A stretch of 64,000 bases of DNA, taken from Albifimbria verrucaria. Taxonomy: Eukaryota; Ascomycota; Sordariomycetes; Hypocreales; Stachybotryaceae. Made by a program: the position numbers and the translations under genes. A model generated the notes under the pieces. The model was not told where the DNA came from and did no database searches. It saw only the letters and a list, made by a program, of their open reading frames with translations. Each line of letters begins with the position of its first letter. Within the stretch, counting starts at the first letter, position 1. Location of the stretch: contig JAHREC010000030.1 in NCBI GenBank assembly GCA_020081605.1, forward strand, positions 744,001 to 808,000, given 5' to 3'. Shown in pieces: positions 36,498 to 48,642 of this stretch.

Positions 36498-37792
36498 CTA
36501 AGAATACGTACTCGCCGGTCGTGGTCAAGGACGTGGTCGATCTTTTGGCTGACCTAAAGACAAATATGAACACATACTTGTCACTTCCGGTTTCGCAGAT
36601 GACACCCTGAGTCGGACAGTCTTGAGTTGTAGGCTGTTAGTAGCAGGCGCTTAGTGAAGGCGTCATTCTATATGGGGTGTTCGGTTCCTAGCCTTGGTCA
36701 TTTGTACTACAGCTCTTCTGAGGAATTGGTGTATATAAATGCATGAAAGTATCATGATAGTTCAAAAACGATATACTTCTTGATAAATCGACACAACACA
36801 ATAGTCTTGCATGCCTAAGCTGACGTTCTAATATATAACGAATCATATCCTGATGTGCGTCGAAGATCATTTATCTGCCGTCCTGCAGTCCACCTCAAAG
36901 CTGCCCTTGCTAACGCCTGCTTGAGAGAACGATGTTTACTGGAATTACCCTTCGCCAAACTCGCATAAGAAAGTCGAACCTTGGCTATCACTCAAGACAA
37001 GAGTTGCTACGGAAGTCGCCATTGCTAGGCGCACTCAAAACAATTCCTTCAAAGACTACCCTACTACTACACAATCGAGGCGGGTCTTGTGGAAGCTGCC
37101 ATTTCTACCATGCACCTCTGTTCGACGTCACTATTCCCCTGACAACGCTCATACGTACACGGACGACAATGGTGTTACTGTGGGTTGGTAAGCTCATCTG
37201 AGATCCTGGCCAGCATGTCAATCTCAAGTTTGGGGCGAGAGACGAATTATCTATGAGGCGGAAACGAATACATTGCTTAATTGCAATATTTAGAAGTAGC
37301 CCAATTGATTGACAGGCTAAAGCTGTTGCATACGCGAGATGGGTGGCTGTTTATTAATCATGCCAGAATGGGATGAGATGGGATGGGATGCATAACGTGA
37401 ATCGGCCGGAAATAAGCTTATCTGAGCCACGCCGATCAGCCGTTGAATAATGTTTCGCTGCATGTCAGCTGTTCCTATAACGGCTAATTGTAGAGAGTAC
37501 CTGTCACAGTCTAAACAGGGTACCACGTCGACTAGGGCGATGTGTCGGCTGCAGGTGAGTGGCACAGATGTGAACCATCTTGTGCTTGGCAGAATGCGAC
37601 CGAGATTTGATAGGATCTCATTTCATGGGTCATGTACGGAATAGTCACTAGGAGACATTCTTACGTTGACACAAGATCAAGGTCTTCCCATCAAGTTAAA
37701 ATCATGTCAATTCGTTCATTCAATATATGTAAGAGGTATCATCCAAATTACACCGGGTCGGGCAACCATCAGAGTATTCCAAAGCCAAAAGC
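36498..37792. other. Intergenic, one unexplained open frame
   Basis: The 3' flanks of the chitinase and MFS genes, which converge. A frame at 36932-37201 (89 codons, with HNRGGSCGSCHFYHAP) is open but has no family resemblance I can see. I do not call it. Confidence 0.4.
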
Positions 37793-39493
37793 TTAGTAGG
37801 TATAGCGGAAGTCGGTGGGCGAGCCCTCCTGTGACTGGGTTAGTCTCTGTGTCCTCAGGGTAGCTCATGGGTTTACTTACGTCGTGGGCCTCGAGAACCT
37901 TCTCTCCTCGGTCGGCCTTGGCATTCTCCCTCTTGAAAGTGAGGTCGAGCACAACCACTAGGATGATGGCAAGCAGAGCGCAGGCAATGCACGCCCACAT
38001 ACCAGGGTAGTAATGAGGCTCATCCTGCTTGCGGAAGACCAGCGAACCGATAATGCCTCCCACACCACCGAAACCAACAAGGGTAGCGCTGCAGAAAGCA
38101 CGCTTCCACTGGCCACGGATGTTGTTGGCCTGGAAAGCCATGGAGGCGGGGATGTTGCTGTTGGCACCGGCCGTGACAAGGAAGACGCCAAAGTAACGGA
38201 CACCAGTGGACTTGGCCCAACCCAGAATGGGAAGACCGATGATACAAAGCGTCATGTTGAAAATGATGATGGGGCCACGCATGCGATACTTGTCACCGAC
38301 ATAGGCAGTGGCAAACATGACCATACCAGCAAAGGCATACGGGGAGCAACAAGGCACTGTGCCGGGCCAATGTCGAAACCCATGTTGTAAACCAGCAGGA
38401 TGGGCAGGGTGTAAGCGAGAGCGTAGGTGATGGTGGTGGAGCAGAGGAAGATAAGAGCGTAGGCCCAGATCTTCCAGTCAGTACCCGCGCGCAGAAACTT
38501 GCCGAGGTTGAAAGGGGGCACTTCAGAGTCACCACGGTCGCGCTTAATGCGATCGACGACCCAGGCACGTTCACGGGCGCCAAGGAAGTTCCATGACTGG
38601 CGCTTGGAGTCGGGGAAGTCAACAAGGAGCCAGTAGCCGGCCATGGCAAGGGCGCAAGTAATGACACCTTCGATGATGAAGATCCAACGCCATCCGGTGA
38701 TACCTTCGCGGCCGCCGAGTTGCATGAGCTAGGCTGTGTCAGTTGCAGTTCGCATATTCAATTCGGGGCGTACATACACCAAATGCGAGGATACCAGAAA
38801 AGGCAGAAGCAACGCAGCCAAGGAGGTAGAAGACCGAGTATCGCTTGCCAACCTCATCTGTACGGACACACGTTAACTCGAGGAAAAGAGACACGGGAGT
38901 ACTATGGAAATCACTTACATCGAGTGTACCAGGTGCTGAGCAAATAGACACAGCTGGGGAAGAAACCCGCCTCAAGGAAACCGAGCAAGACTCGCATACC
39001 CGCAAGCTGACCATAGTCCTTGACGAAACCCATAGCAATCATAACCGAACCCCAGAGCAGCGTAATGCCTGCAAGGTGAATGCGAGGACCGAGAGCACGA
39101 ACCATAATGGTGGAGGGGGCTGGAACAGGATGTAGGGAATGAAGAAGAGGAGGTTGGCAATGTTCTAGTCCATGGTCAGCATGCAATGGGTTGCTGAAGA
39201 GTAGAATGTCAGCTTACATATTTGAGACCGTCAAGCTTCAGCTCCATGCTCATGCCAGCGATGTTGGCGGCACTCATGTTGGTGCGATCCATCAGACTGA
39301 CGCAGTACATGGCACCGCAGATGATGACGAGACGACGGTCAGTTCGACGGATGATGGCCTTTTGCTCAGCAGGAGTGAAGCCGTGGTCGTGGTCAACATC
39401 GGTTTCGGCCTCGTTCGCCGAGGGGTGGTCGATGTGGCTGGTCTCATATTGCTTCTCCAGCTCGGGAGCAGGGCTGTTGTTGCCGTTTGCCAT
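37793..39493 (-). CDS. MFS permease, anion:cation symporter (Dal5/Tna1-like) family
   Basis: Start MANGNNSPAPELEKQYETSH at 39493. An acidic N-terminal tail precedes helix 1 (RRLVIICGAMYCVSLMDRTN), with the ...D-R-x-N motif of the ACS family. Further segments read MRVLLGFLEAGFFPSCVYLL (helices 4-5), GWRWIFIIEGVITCALAMAG, and in the second half FLVTAGANSNIPASMAFQAN and FCSATLVGFGGVGGIIGSLV. The C-terminal exon, joined by a 49-base intron with branch site ACTAACCC, ends SPTDFRYTY at the TAA 37793-37795. Introns also lie near 38722-38776, 38859-38920 and 39165-39217. One C is missing near 38345. About 12 transmembrane helices are expected. Relatives carry nicotinate, allantoate, vitamins or other carboxylates. 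The substrate cannot be told. Confidence 0.85.
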
Positions 39494-42032
39494 GGTTACA
39501 CAAGTTGACGGTGTTGCATATACTGGCAAAGGTTGAGGAGAAGAAAGAGAGAAGAGGTCAAGGAAGAAACAAGGAGGAACGGCCGCAGTGTTTATGGCGA
39601 TGTTCCGGGCGGGGTATGAGAAGAGTGGAGAGCAGGGAAAGAGAGTGGGATTGGAGATGTATAATATAGGAAAGGATAGTCGCATGCAAGATCGGGGAGG
39701 TTGCAGACGGTCAGCATGGTCGTACATGATACAGTGTCAATGACCAACAGGGCTCCTGGATCCTCTTGGCTGTTCCGCGCTCATGGGACCGTCAAAGAGG
39801 GCGCTACATGTGGTGCTTGTGATGAGACAAAGCCCCTAGGAAGCTAATGCCCAGCCTCTAATCTCCAAGTAGTCTCACCGCGATGCCAAGCAAGCTACCC
39901 CAGCCGGGCTGGGTGACCAATCAAGGAATGGGACGACGGACAAGATGCCTCGGGTGGCGGTAGACGAGTTAGTTGGCAACCTTTGCTGCACATTGCACTA
40001 ACCCTCGTTTCGATTGTCTGGCTGGATCAAGCGGCAGCGTGAATGGCATCCTCGTCCACGTCACCGCAAGTGTGTCCCCTCGTTCTTGGGCGGGAGCACG
40101 GTCGAGAGAGTGTGTCAAGCTACTGTCGAGTGTGTGGAGGAGTGGGACAGACTGGGGACTCGAGGATGGGGCGCTGGAGACGAAGGACCGGGGGCAAGGA
40201 GCGTACACCGGAGTAAGCCGCGGGGAGGCAGAGGGGAGGCAGGCATCGTGAGTGGTCTAGGCCAAGACGTCTGCCGAAGGACTTTTCATTCAAAGGATGT
40301 GCCGCCCTGCTCCACCCCCAGATCTGCCGTCCGCTTTAGGTTTGGAGACGCTGGAGTGGATCCAAATAGTGGACGTGTTGCTGGGAAGAGCTTCGTGAGC
40401 ATGGCTGGCATTGGCGAGCCATGGGATGCGGGGTATCCTGGCAAGGCAAGCTCTGGCCCTCTGTGCGTCTCTTCCCCGACCATGCAGTTCGTTTAGTGGC
40501 GGCGCAATGGCGTGAAGGAGGGGTCTTGTCTTCGGTGGTATTGCCCTTTCAGGGCAGAGTTACGGGGTGGTTGTTGATCGACTGGCGGACTGCGAGGAGA
40601 TGCGTCATGGCGTGGATGAAGATGGAGGGCGGCGGTGTTTAATGAGAAGACTTGGCAGAGTATTTGAAAGGAAATGAAGGCAAAGCAAAAGGAAGGAAGG
40701 AAGACGGCAGGGGAAGAGAAAAAGAAAAAAGAAAAGGAAAAAAGTGATGCCTGTAAATCAAGGGCCCAGTGTCAGGACGGGAAGGAGTGCTATCGAGGGC
40801 ACCATCTAATCTCCACGTGTCGTGCGTCTCCTTCAACCGTCAACCTCCCACTTTCGTCCAAGTCATGCATCTCTCAGCTTCAATCCCTATCAGATCAGGG
40901 CGTGCACAGCCGCCACTCAAATGACACCCGTCTCCGATCCTCCGTTGCCTCAGGTGCCGGTCCAGCGACTACTGTATGTACGTCCCGACGGCTGATCAAA
41001 AAGCTAACCCCAAACCCGAACCCGAACCTGTCCCCTTTCGCTGGCGCTATTGCCCATCTGTCGCCCTTTAGCTGTGCGCCACACCTTCAATCATGCCAGA
41101 AACACTCGTCCTCCTCTCCGCATCAAGGGCGTCAATGAGCTAAACAACACGAGTCGTGCTCTAAACACGTTAGACTATGGAGCCTAAAACGTACCACCAT
41201 AGCCCAGATCAGCCCCCAGATGGACCCTCCCCATCTTTTCTCCCTATTTTCCCCACTGACATGCTTCCCCAGATTCCGCACCTGGCCGACCGTCGCAGAC
41301 CAACAATTCCGCTGCCATTACTGTACATACTGGAGTACCTACACCACTAGTTACCAGCTTGTCCTTCCCCAACTTTGCTTTGCTTTGCTTTGCACTGCTT
41401 TGTGTTTTGTTAGTCTCGTTTCTGATGCTCCCCGCACCGCAGCGCTGATGCCCAGCCTGTCAAGTTCCCTGGAATTCTCGGGCCAGCTCTGCCAATGACG
41501 GCTCGTTGCGCCTCGTCGGATGCCGAGGCTCACGCATCTCGATAGCCGTCGCATCGACCTGTCTGTCCATCCTTCACCGTCCGTGTGTCCACGAGGCCAC
41601 TCACCTCCCCGGATCTTCGTGTTCGAGACCCTGAGCTTGGTCCTCGTCCAACCATCATCGATCCGACTGCTTGGGTCCCCGGCCTGGTTGGCAATCTGCG
41701 CATCCGTCACGCATGGCCGCCATGCAAAACTTGGATCATTTCATCATTTCAGATCTATCACCTTCAGCCGCTTACATGCATTCATGTCGCCCCAATGCCC
41801 AATCACCGTGTCTATGTCCTTCAGCGTTCCTCGGCACTTCCTCATCAAGCCAACGCACCCATGCCTCTAAATACCCTCGACACCCTCGTAGTAACAAATG
41901 CAAAGCCCCAAAGCGCCCAGGACCAGAAAACCCGACTATACCAATTCTGACGTGAGATGCGAACTGCCCGTTGCGCCTCCAACTCCCATCGCGACCGCAG
42001 CAGACGAGCCCAGCAAACCTGACGGTGACAAT
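39494..42032. other. Long promoter interval, no gene supported
   Basis: This lies between the MFS start and the end of the acyltransferase gene, both on the minus strand. It contains a purine-rich stretch (40680-40745, GGAA/GAAAA repeats), a TTTGC pentamer repeat (41380-41400), and pyrimidine-rich DNA. Several open frames above 100 codons exist on both strands, but all are compositionally simple and overlap one another. Confidence 0.4.
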
Positions 42033-43451
42033 CTACCTTGAGCCAATAATCGTCCTGGCCGCCTGGATCGCTTTGCGTACGTTATTCCACAAAAGACCAC
42101 ATATTCCCACAACAGTAAAAACCTGCAGGATCTCCCATGGGTATCGGGTGCGAACGGCCGTCTCCACGAACTCAACCTCGGAACCTGCGAGGGTGGGAAG
42201 CGCCCCGTCGTCAGATATTGCTCCATCAGCTCATCCTTCCTATACCACTCCTCCCTCAGCCAGGCGTCAAACTTGGTCTGATCGTCCAGGGAATGTCAGC
42301 CACTCGGAACCGACGCCAGTAAAAGTTGACCGACTTGGGAGGGCGGCCTTCAAAGTAGGTGCTGGACAGGCCGAAGAAGTCCTCGCCGTATTTGCCTCGG
42401 CTATTCGTATCACATTTAATCAGCACAGGTTCATGGCGGTCGTGTCTTGGTCCAACTTACGGGATTCCTTCGTATGCGACAGTGCAGTCATAGACGTAAT
42501 CCACCGTCCCCTCAGCTCCTTGAGACAAAAGAAGATGCCAGTGCTACGCGGCAACATTACGTGCTCCGGATCCCTGAGACCCGTCTTCTTGGCCCACGCA
42601 GCCGACTTTCGGCGTCCGTTACCGGATAAGTTGGTGCCCTCGGGGAACAACAGCAGCCACATAGGGTCCAGATAGGTCCGGCCGGAGGGATCGACCTTTT
42701 TCTGCTTGAGCTTATTTAGGCGGTATGCCAGGCGAGGCTGGTCGGTGGCCATCTTGCGCGACATGAAGATGAAACTGTAGAACATCATACCCCAGCCGAG
42801 GACGGGGATCCACTTGAGCGACTCTTTGAGGATGATGTAGATGTGGCCATGCATACCAGGCTGGTTGGCATAGCCGATCCACCAGAGGTATAGCCAGTCG
42901 GTGTAGATCTGTCAATCAGTCGTGTGCCCCGGTTCCATCGTGGAGTTGGCCATGCCTTACCTGATGGTTTGCAATCATGACGATGCGCTCGGGAAAGTTG
43001 AACTCGACTCCCCGTCGGATGTGGGTTTGATCTGCCCTGCGACAGACGCATCTCCGCTGACACGGATCATCGTGGGTCCCCAGATCTGGGTCATGACGGT
43101 GGTGGTGAGGGCAAAGGAACGCTTGGTCATGGCCATATAGGCGTAGTACCAGTCCCGGTTGATGAAATACAGCGGCGATCCAATGATTTGGGTGATATTG
43201 ATACTGCCTAGGGTTATCGAGAGCTCATGTCATAACCTCGAGACAGGGCGTTGGACAGGAACATACGTGATGCAGCACAGTAAAAAGTAAACAACAAACG
43301 CGACGCCTCGCAGAATCTGTATGGAGCGGCCATGGCTTTCTTTGCCAGAGGGATGCGTGATGCCATCGTGCTTCTGCTTTGAGAAGCCAGCGCCCAGATC
43401 CGGTCCAGGCAACTTGGCCTCGGATGAATCGGAATGGGCCATCTCAGCCAT
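42033..43451 (-). CDS. Membrane lysophospholipid/1-acylglycerol-phosphate acyltransferase
   Basis: Start MAEMAHSDSSEAKLPGPD at 43451. A hydrophobic segment (ILRGVAFVVYFLLCCI) precedes an intron near 43200-43262. A conserved block follows (SPLYFINRDWYYAYMAMTKR) and then the acyltransferase motif NHQ-IYTDWLYLWW (NHx4D type), split by an intron at about 42910-42962. The substrate-binding motif LLFPEGTN lies near 42645. Later parts read LKELRG|TVDYVYDCTVAYEGIP and, after another intron, KYGEDFFGLSSTYFEG. The end is a final membrane segment (EILQVFTVVGICGLLWNNVR) and TAG at 42033-42035. This is the plsC/PF01553 family of Cst26/lysocardiolipin-acyltransferase type, acting in ER or lipid-droplet phospholipid remodelling. 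Lost bases near 42520, 42280 and 42200 break the frame. Confidence 0.85.
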
Positions 43452-45296
43452 GGTGAGGATGGGAAATATCCGTTGGTGTCTACAGACAGCAGTGAGCTCA
43501 ACTGAGGCAACGGCTGTTGGTAAGTGGTGGTGGTGAGGCTCCAACGGGCGAGGTGAGGCTATTGCGTAATGCGTCGAGGTTGTAGCTCTCGCGCGCGGAT
43601 GCCCGGGCCAGGTACAAGACAAGGGCTGCTGCTACAAGGCAGACGCGGGGTACATTCAGCACGTGGAGGACAACGCTGACCACCCGCTAGGTAAGGTGGT
43701 TAATCACTTGACCAAAGACTCCGAACCAAAGACTAAGCTCAACGGCTAGCATGAGGACCAATGCAGGATTGACTTTGGGACGAAGACGGGGAGCGTTGGG
43801 GAAATTGTCTAGAAAAAAAGAGAACCAACTTGCGACATGCGAAAATGAGAAGCACGTGAAAAACAGATCAAGGCCAAGCTTTTCTGCCCAACTGAGTGGG
43901 AACCAATCAGCGGCGGAGGAGAAGCCGTCGATGGGGTTGCGACAGGTTTCCATGTGGATTTTTCTAGGATATGTCGTAATATCTTGAGAGCTGGACATGT
44001 GATGGACAGATGAATGGGTGATATGGGCCTTTGAGGTATCCAAAGGCTGCTGGTTGTGGTGAACTTTGTCTAGGTTAATCTACTGTTTTACACGCTGCAG
44101 GACAGCTTACAATTAACCGCCCAGTCCTCACACTACAGCGGAAGGTGGCACACAGCTAGCTAGGACCGTTTGTACCAGGCTACATCGTTATCATTTACCA
44201 AGAATGAAATAATGAATGGTAAATTTGAAGAGTTACAAAGTGCCGGAGTCGTGCCGTCCTTGTGCAACGAGCCATACCCACACTGGATGAGGATTATCAT
44301 GTGAAACGGGTAAACACGTGAATACCCCGGCCCCGTCTCTTCTTTCTTTCTCTTCTTCTTCATCTTTTCTTCATTTTCCCCGAGTTTCGACGAATATTTC
44401 TCTTAGATGAGTCTCATGCCTACCTAATCTACACTCTCATCTTTTTTACTTACTATGTACAAGTAATTCGATCACGTATAAAGCCATGCCCCTGAATCCG
44501 CTATGGTGCAGGGTAGGAAGAAATGGAGCGAGGTGTCCAATTGCAACCAGGCAACAACGAAGATACAGTGGATGCTTAGTAGATTGGCTGATAGCAATCC
44601 GTAAATGTGATAGCATTATCTCTTGTTATATATATAGCTACCTCACGATAGGCACAGCTATAGTGGGGTAAAGATGCTACTCTGTATGCTGGCAAAGTTA
44701 CGGACTGAGTTGTTGCGGAGATGGTGCATATCCTGCACTTTAGCAAACCCATGAAGATTGAAGAATAGAGGTAGGTAATTAACCCAATGTTCTTAAGTAT
44801 ATACAATTCCATCCACAAACGCAAATCTCACACCTGCTGCTGTTATCTCCGGTGCTGTAATGGTACTGGTTGCTGCCACTGCTGTTGTTGTTATTTTATT
44901 ACCTTTTCTTAGTATGTTTCATTCAATCCGCCCTTGCTTGAAGATTGACCTGTTAGTACACAATTCTATCCCTCCGTGGCGCTGAACTTATCATGGTATA
45001 TAAAGTCCTTACGTGCAACACAAGGGAAGCAAACGCTCGGTTCCCTGTTCTACTGTTAACCCCCACTTACCCACCTTGCCACCTAGCCATCTTGTCGAGC
45101 CTTGGAGCAAAAATAGCCTAAGCGCAGAAATGGGTCGATCAGTGGACGCGCCGGCCAACTCCGTGGTCGGAGTCGCTGGCGGGGCTGCGCATCTCGCTTC
45201 GGGGTCGGGGTCGGGGTCGTGGGATCAGTCCCCGAGCTGAGTGAAGTGGACAGCTGGACAAGACACTGTATACTGTAGTGGCAGCAATTGGCAACC
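43452..45296. promoter_or_regulatory. Divergent promoter interval, no gene seen
   Basis: Between the outward-facing acyltransferase and D-amino-acid oxidase genes. It has polypyrimidine DNA at 44340-44375 and a GGGGTC triplet repeat at 45200-45220. Short frames only. Confidence 0.4.
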
Positions 45297-46543
45297 ATGG
45301 CTGGTGAAGAGATTATTATCCTTGGGTGAGTTAATTGGCACGCCCGGAAGAACACACCGCTGATACCATGTAGGGCTGGCATCGTCGGTCTGGACGTTGC
45401 CTTGGTGCTCGCGCAGAGAGGCTACGGCCGCTTCGTTACCGTCGTGGCCGAACACCTGCCCGGCGACACCTCCGTTACCTACACCTCTCCTTGGTAGGTC
45501 CCATCACTTGTTGCTTTAGTAAGGATTTCGCTAATATCTCAGGGCTGGCTGCAACTTTTCTGCCATCTCGGGTCAGGACGCCAACGCCCTCAAGTGGGAC
45601 AAGGCTGGTTATGCGCACCTCACCAAGCTCGCCTCCGAGCAAGCAGAGGAGTCGTTCGTGCACAGAACACCTTCGACAGAGCTGTGGGATGATGTGATTC
45701 CCCATGACAAGATCAAGCACATGTCAGATTACCTAGAGGACGTAAGTTTTGATTTCAGTCAACAAACCACTAGTACTAATCATGAATAGTTCAAGGTCTT
45801 GCCGCAGGAGCAGATGCCCGAAGGCGTCAAGTTTGCCGTATCATTCACAACGCTCACCATCAATGCGCCGAAGCACTTGCTATATCTACACGAGCGCTTA
45901 CAGAAACAATACGGCGTGCGCTTCATTCGTAGCAAGATTCCCGATCTCCACACGGCATTCTCCAACCCGAACACGCGCATTGTCTTTAACTGCATCGGCA
46001 ACGCTGCCAAGACGCTGCGCGGCGTTGAAGATCCCAAGTGCTACCCTACTAGAGGTCAGGTCGTGCTGACCAGAGCACCTCGAGTGCGTGAGAACATTAT
46101 GCGCCATGGAAAGGACTATGAAACGTACGTGATCCCTCGTCCGGGCTCAAATGGCAATGTCATTCTGGGTGGGTACATGCAAAGGGCAATGGGTAAGTTC
46201 ACCACTCCTACAAGTGCCCAACACACCAAGATGCTGACGAGCCAGTGACGGCGCCACCTACGGCCATGAAACCGAGTCCATCATCCAGCGTACCGAGGCC
46301 CTCAGCACAGAGCTCCGCGGAAGCCCTCACGAGGTGCTGGCGGTGTTTGCGGGCCTGCGCCCCTCGCGCGAGGGCGGTGCGCGCATCGAGCGAGATGAGC
46401 TGCTCGTGGGAGGGAAGAAGAGGGCGGTGGTGCACAACTATGGTGCCGGCGGAACGGGCTTCCAGGCAGGTTATGGAATGGCCTTGGATGCGGTTGATGC
46501 GGCCACGGACGTGCTGAGAGGGTTGAAGGGAACTAAGCTGTGA
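45297..46543 (+). CDS. D-amino-acid oxidase (FAD-dependent)
   Basis: Five exons: 45297-45325, 45374-45493, 45543-45741, 45790-46192 and 46242-46543. The N terminus joins to MAGEEIIILGAGIVGLDVAL, a GxGxxG FAD-binding fold split by intron 1. Next come YTSPWAGCNFSAISG, then ...RTPSTELWDDVIP, CIGNAAKTLRGVED, and the product-site region CYPTRGQVVLTRAP. The C terminus carries the DAO signature VVHNYGAGGTGFQAGYG (His and Tyr near the flavin, glycine loop). It oxidises D-amino acids to keto acids, with ammonia and hydrogen peroxide, usually in peroxisomes. The last residues are GTKL; TKL is a weak variant of the PTS1 tripeptide. The last intron uses the acceptor GACGAG rather than the nearer CCAG, because only that keeps the frame (MASDGATYGHETE). 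Confidence 0.92.
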
Positions 46544-47051
46544 GTTGATTGGAAACAGTGTCCAAAGGAATTGGACAGTTTGGCGATGACTATAGAGAGA
46601 GAGAGAAACGGTGCTAGAGCTGGGTAAATGTTGAAGATGCGAGGTGAATAGCAGCGCAGCCAGTGCCACGTCCTACGAGTTCGACCAGCTATTGTCGGAA
46701 GTGTGAGTCTTTCCCATATATGCAAGTTGAATATTAGTACAAAAGCAACAGAAAAAATTGATGGGACTAAAGTAAATAGTAGAGAAATAAGATACAAGAG
46801 TGTAAGGGTATTATTAGATATTTGTTCGAACTGTACAATTATTTTGATCGAATGTAACCCCAATATTCCTTGGTTTTTCTTCTCATTTGGTTATCCAGCA
46901 GAGTCGTATCGGAGCTGTTTGGGCTCCAACTACACAGTATGGTAGGCGGTCAGGCTGGGAGCTCTGGCAAACCGGCAGAATTCACAAATGTCTGGAGCCA
47001 ACTTGGGCGACTCTCCGACGTCACCCGTCCACCTTCCAACACCTCGCTAAA
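46544..47051. other. Intergenic, promoter of the NAD kinase gene
   Basis: AT-rich 3' flank of the oxidase, then the GC-richer leader of the next gene. No gene seen. Confidence 0.4.
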
Positions 47052-48405
47052 ATGTCTAGGCCTCGGCTTCTTAGATGCCTCGTGCCGCCATGCAGGCTCT
47101 GCGCATGGCGGGCATCGGCCTCGCAGCTCAAGATGCAACCCTTGAACCAGCACCGCCTGCTGTCGACGACGCAAGCCCTTCGGATCGCAGAAGTCCGCGC
47201 CGCCCAGCACCTCCCGCCGAGGACGTATCCGCGATATCTCCAGAGTCAAAAGCCCGGGTCTTCTCTGTTATCGCTGCATTGGCCCCGACCGCCCCGCAAT
47301 CTGTTACTCATACAGAAGCTGTATGCTCCCGATGTCGCCGACGCCGTTGTCAAGTTCGCCCGCCACGTGCATGCCGAGTATCCGGAGGTCAACCTCGTCT
47401 TCGAGCCGCGCATCGCCGCATCCGTCCGCGAGCGCCTTGACTTCCCGTCTTTTCGTCCGACGAGACGGCCAATGTGGCTGACAAGATCGATGTCATTGCC
47501 ACGTTCGGCGGCGATGGCACCGTGCTGCGCGCCGCGAGCCTGTACAAGCTACACGGGTCGGTGCCGCCTATCGTGTCCTTCAGCATGGGCACGTTGGGCT
47601 TTCTCGGCGAGTGGAACTTTGGCGAACATAAGCGGGCCTGGAGGGAGATGTATATGAGCGGTAGCGACGGTATTTCTCACGGCGAGTGGGAGCGCATGAG
47701 GGGCAAGAGTTTGGGCATGCAGCGGGCGTCAAAGGTACTTCTGCGGCACCGCATCAAGGCCGACATTTACGACCGATCTGGAGAAAACATCAACCACCAG
47801 GTCTCCAACACACTTACGAGTGCTGCCCAAGCCGGTCAGGGCAGGCCCGTTGCTGGTACCAAGGAGCCATCGCCAGCTCTCCGCGCTATCAACGAGATTT
47901 CCGTCCACCGTGGTGCGCAACCACACCTTGCCGTCATCGACATATATCAAAATGGCCACTTCCTCACCGAGACCACCGCCGATGGTATCCTCATCAGCAC
48001 GCCCACCGGCTCCACCGCCTACAGCCTCAGCGCCGGTGGACCCATTGTGCACCCGCTTGTGCGGTCGCTGCTCATCACGCCCATCAGTCCATGCAGCCTA
48101 TCCTTCCGGTCGCTCGTTCTGCCGCTCGATACCAAGGTCACGCTACGCATGAGCGCGCGCAACCGTGGCCGCGGACTGGACCTGAGCATCGACGGCAAGC
48201 GGTGCGTGTCCGTTGCGGCAGGCAGTGAGATCCGCGTCGAGGGCGAGTTTGTAGGCAAGGCCGGCCCAGGGAGGAATGGCACGGCGGAGTGCCGTGCGTG
48301 ATCAAGACCGAGGACGACGATCCGTGGGTGGGAGGCTTGAACGGGTTGTTGAAGTTCAATCATCCGTTTGGGAGGGAGCCGCCAAGCGATGAGTATTCGG
48401 ATTAA
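47052..48405 (+). CDS. NAD/NADH kinase, probably mitochondrial (Pos5-like)
   Basis: Start MSRPRLLRCLVPPCRLCAWR at 47052: an Arg/Leu/Cys-rich, acid-free leader typical of mitochondrial import. The catalytic core follows: LLIQKLYAPDVADAVVKFA, then DKIDVIATFGGDGTVLRA with the GGDGT motif (ATP/NAD site), SFSMGTLGFLGEW, and the second family motif STPTGSTAYSLSAGGPIVHP. The final conserved part reads PLDTKVTLRMSARNRGRGLD and ends with FNHPFGREPPSDEYSD at the TAA 48403-48405. The enzyme phosphorylates NAD(H) to NADP(H). Pos5-type enzymes prefer NADH and supply mitochondrial NADPH. There are no introns. One base is missing near 47445 and one near 48280; without the second the protein would stop at 48301. 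The family assignment is secure, the compartment inferred. Confidence 0.9.
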
Positions 48406-48642
48406 TGGAAGTGTATGCTATTATGATACCCAGTCATCGACTATTGACTTTCACACGAGGCACAACAGGATAATACCGGTTTGCGATCTATTTCAGGTTT
48501 ATAGCAGCGTTGAAAAACGTAATACTACTGTCGCCGTGCACTTTCGGTAATAACACTAATGGGTAGTCTTCGCCTCTAAATATAGTTTTTGTTGCGAATC
48601 AAATCTCTAATAGCTTGGATATGAGTTTGCAACTGTGGGTAT

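Noticed and set aside
36932..37201. 89-codon frame after the chitinase, considered as a further secreted protein
   Set aside because: No signal peptide, no domain pattern and no splice signals around it.
40014..40496. 160-codon open frame in the MFS promoter region
   Set aside because: Simple composition, overlapping frames on both strands, and no conserved pattern.
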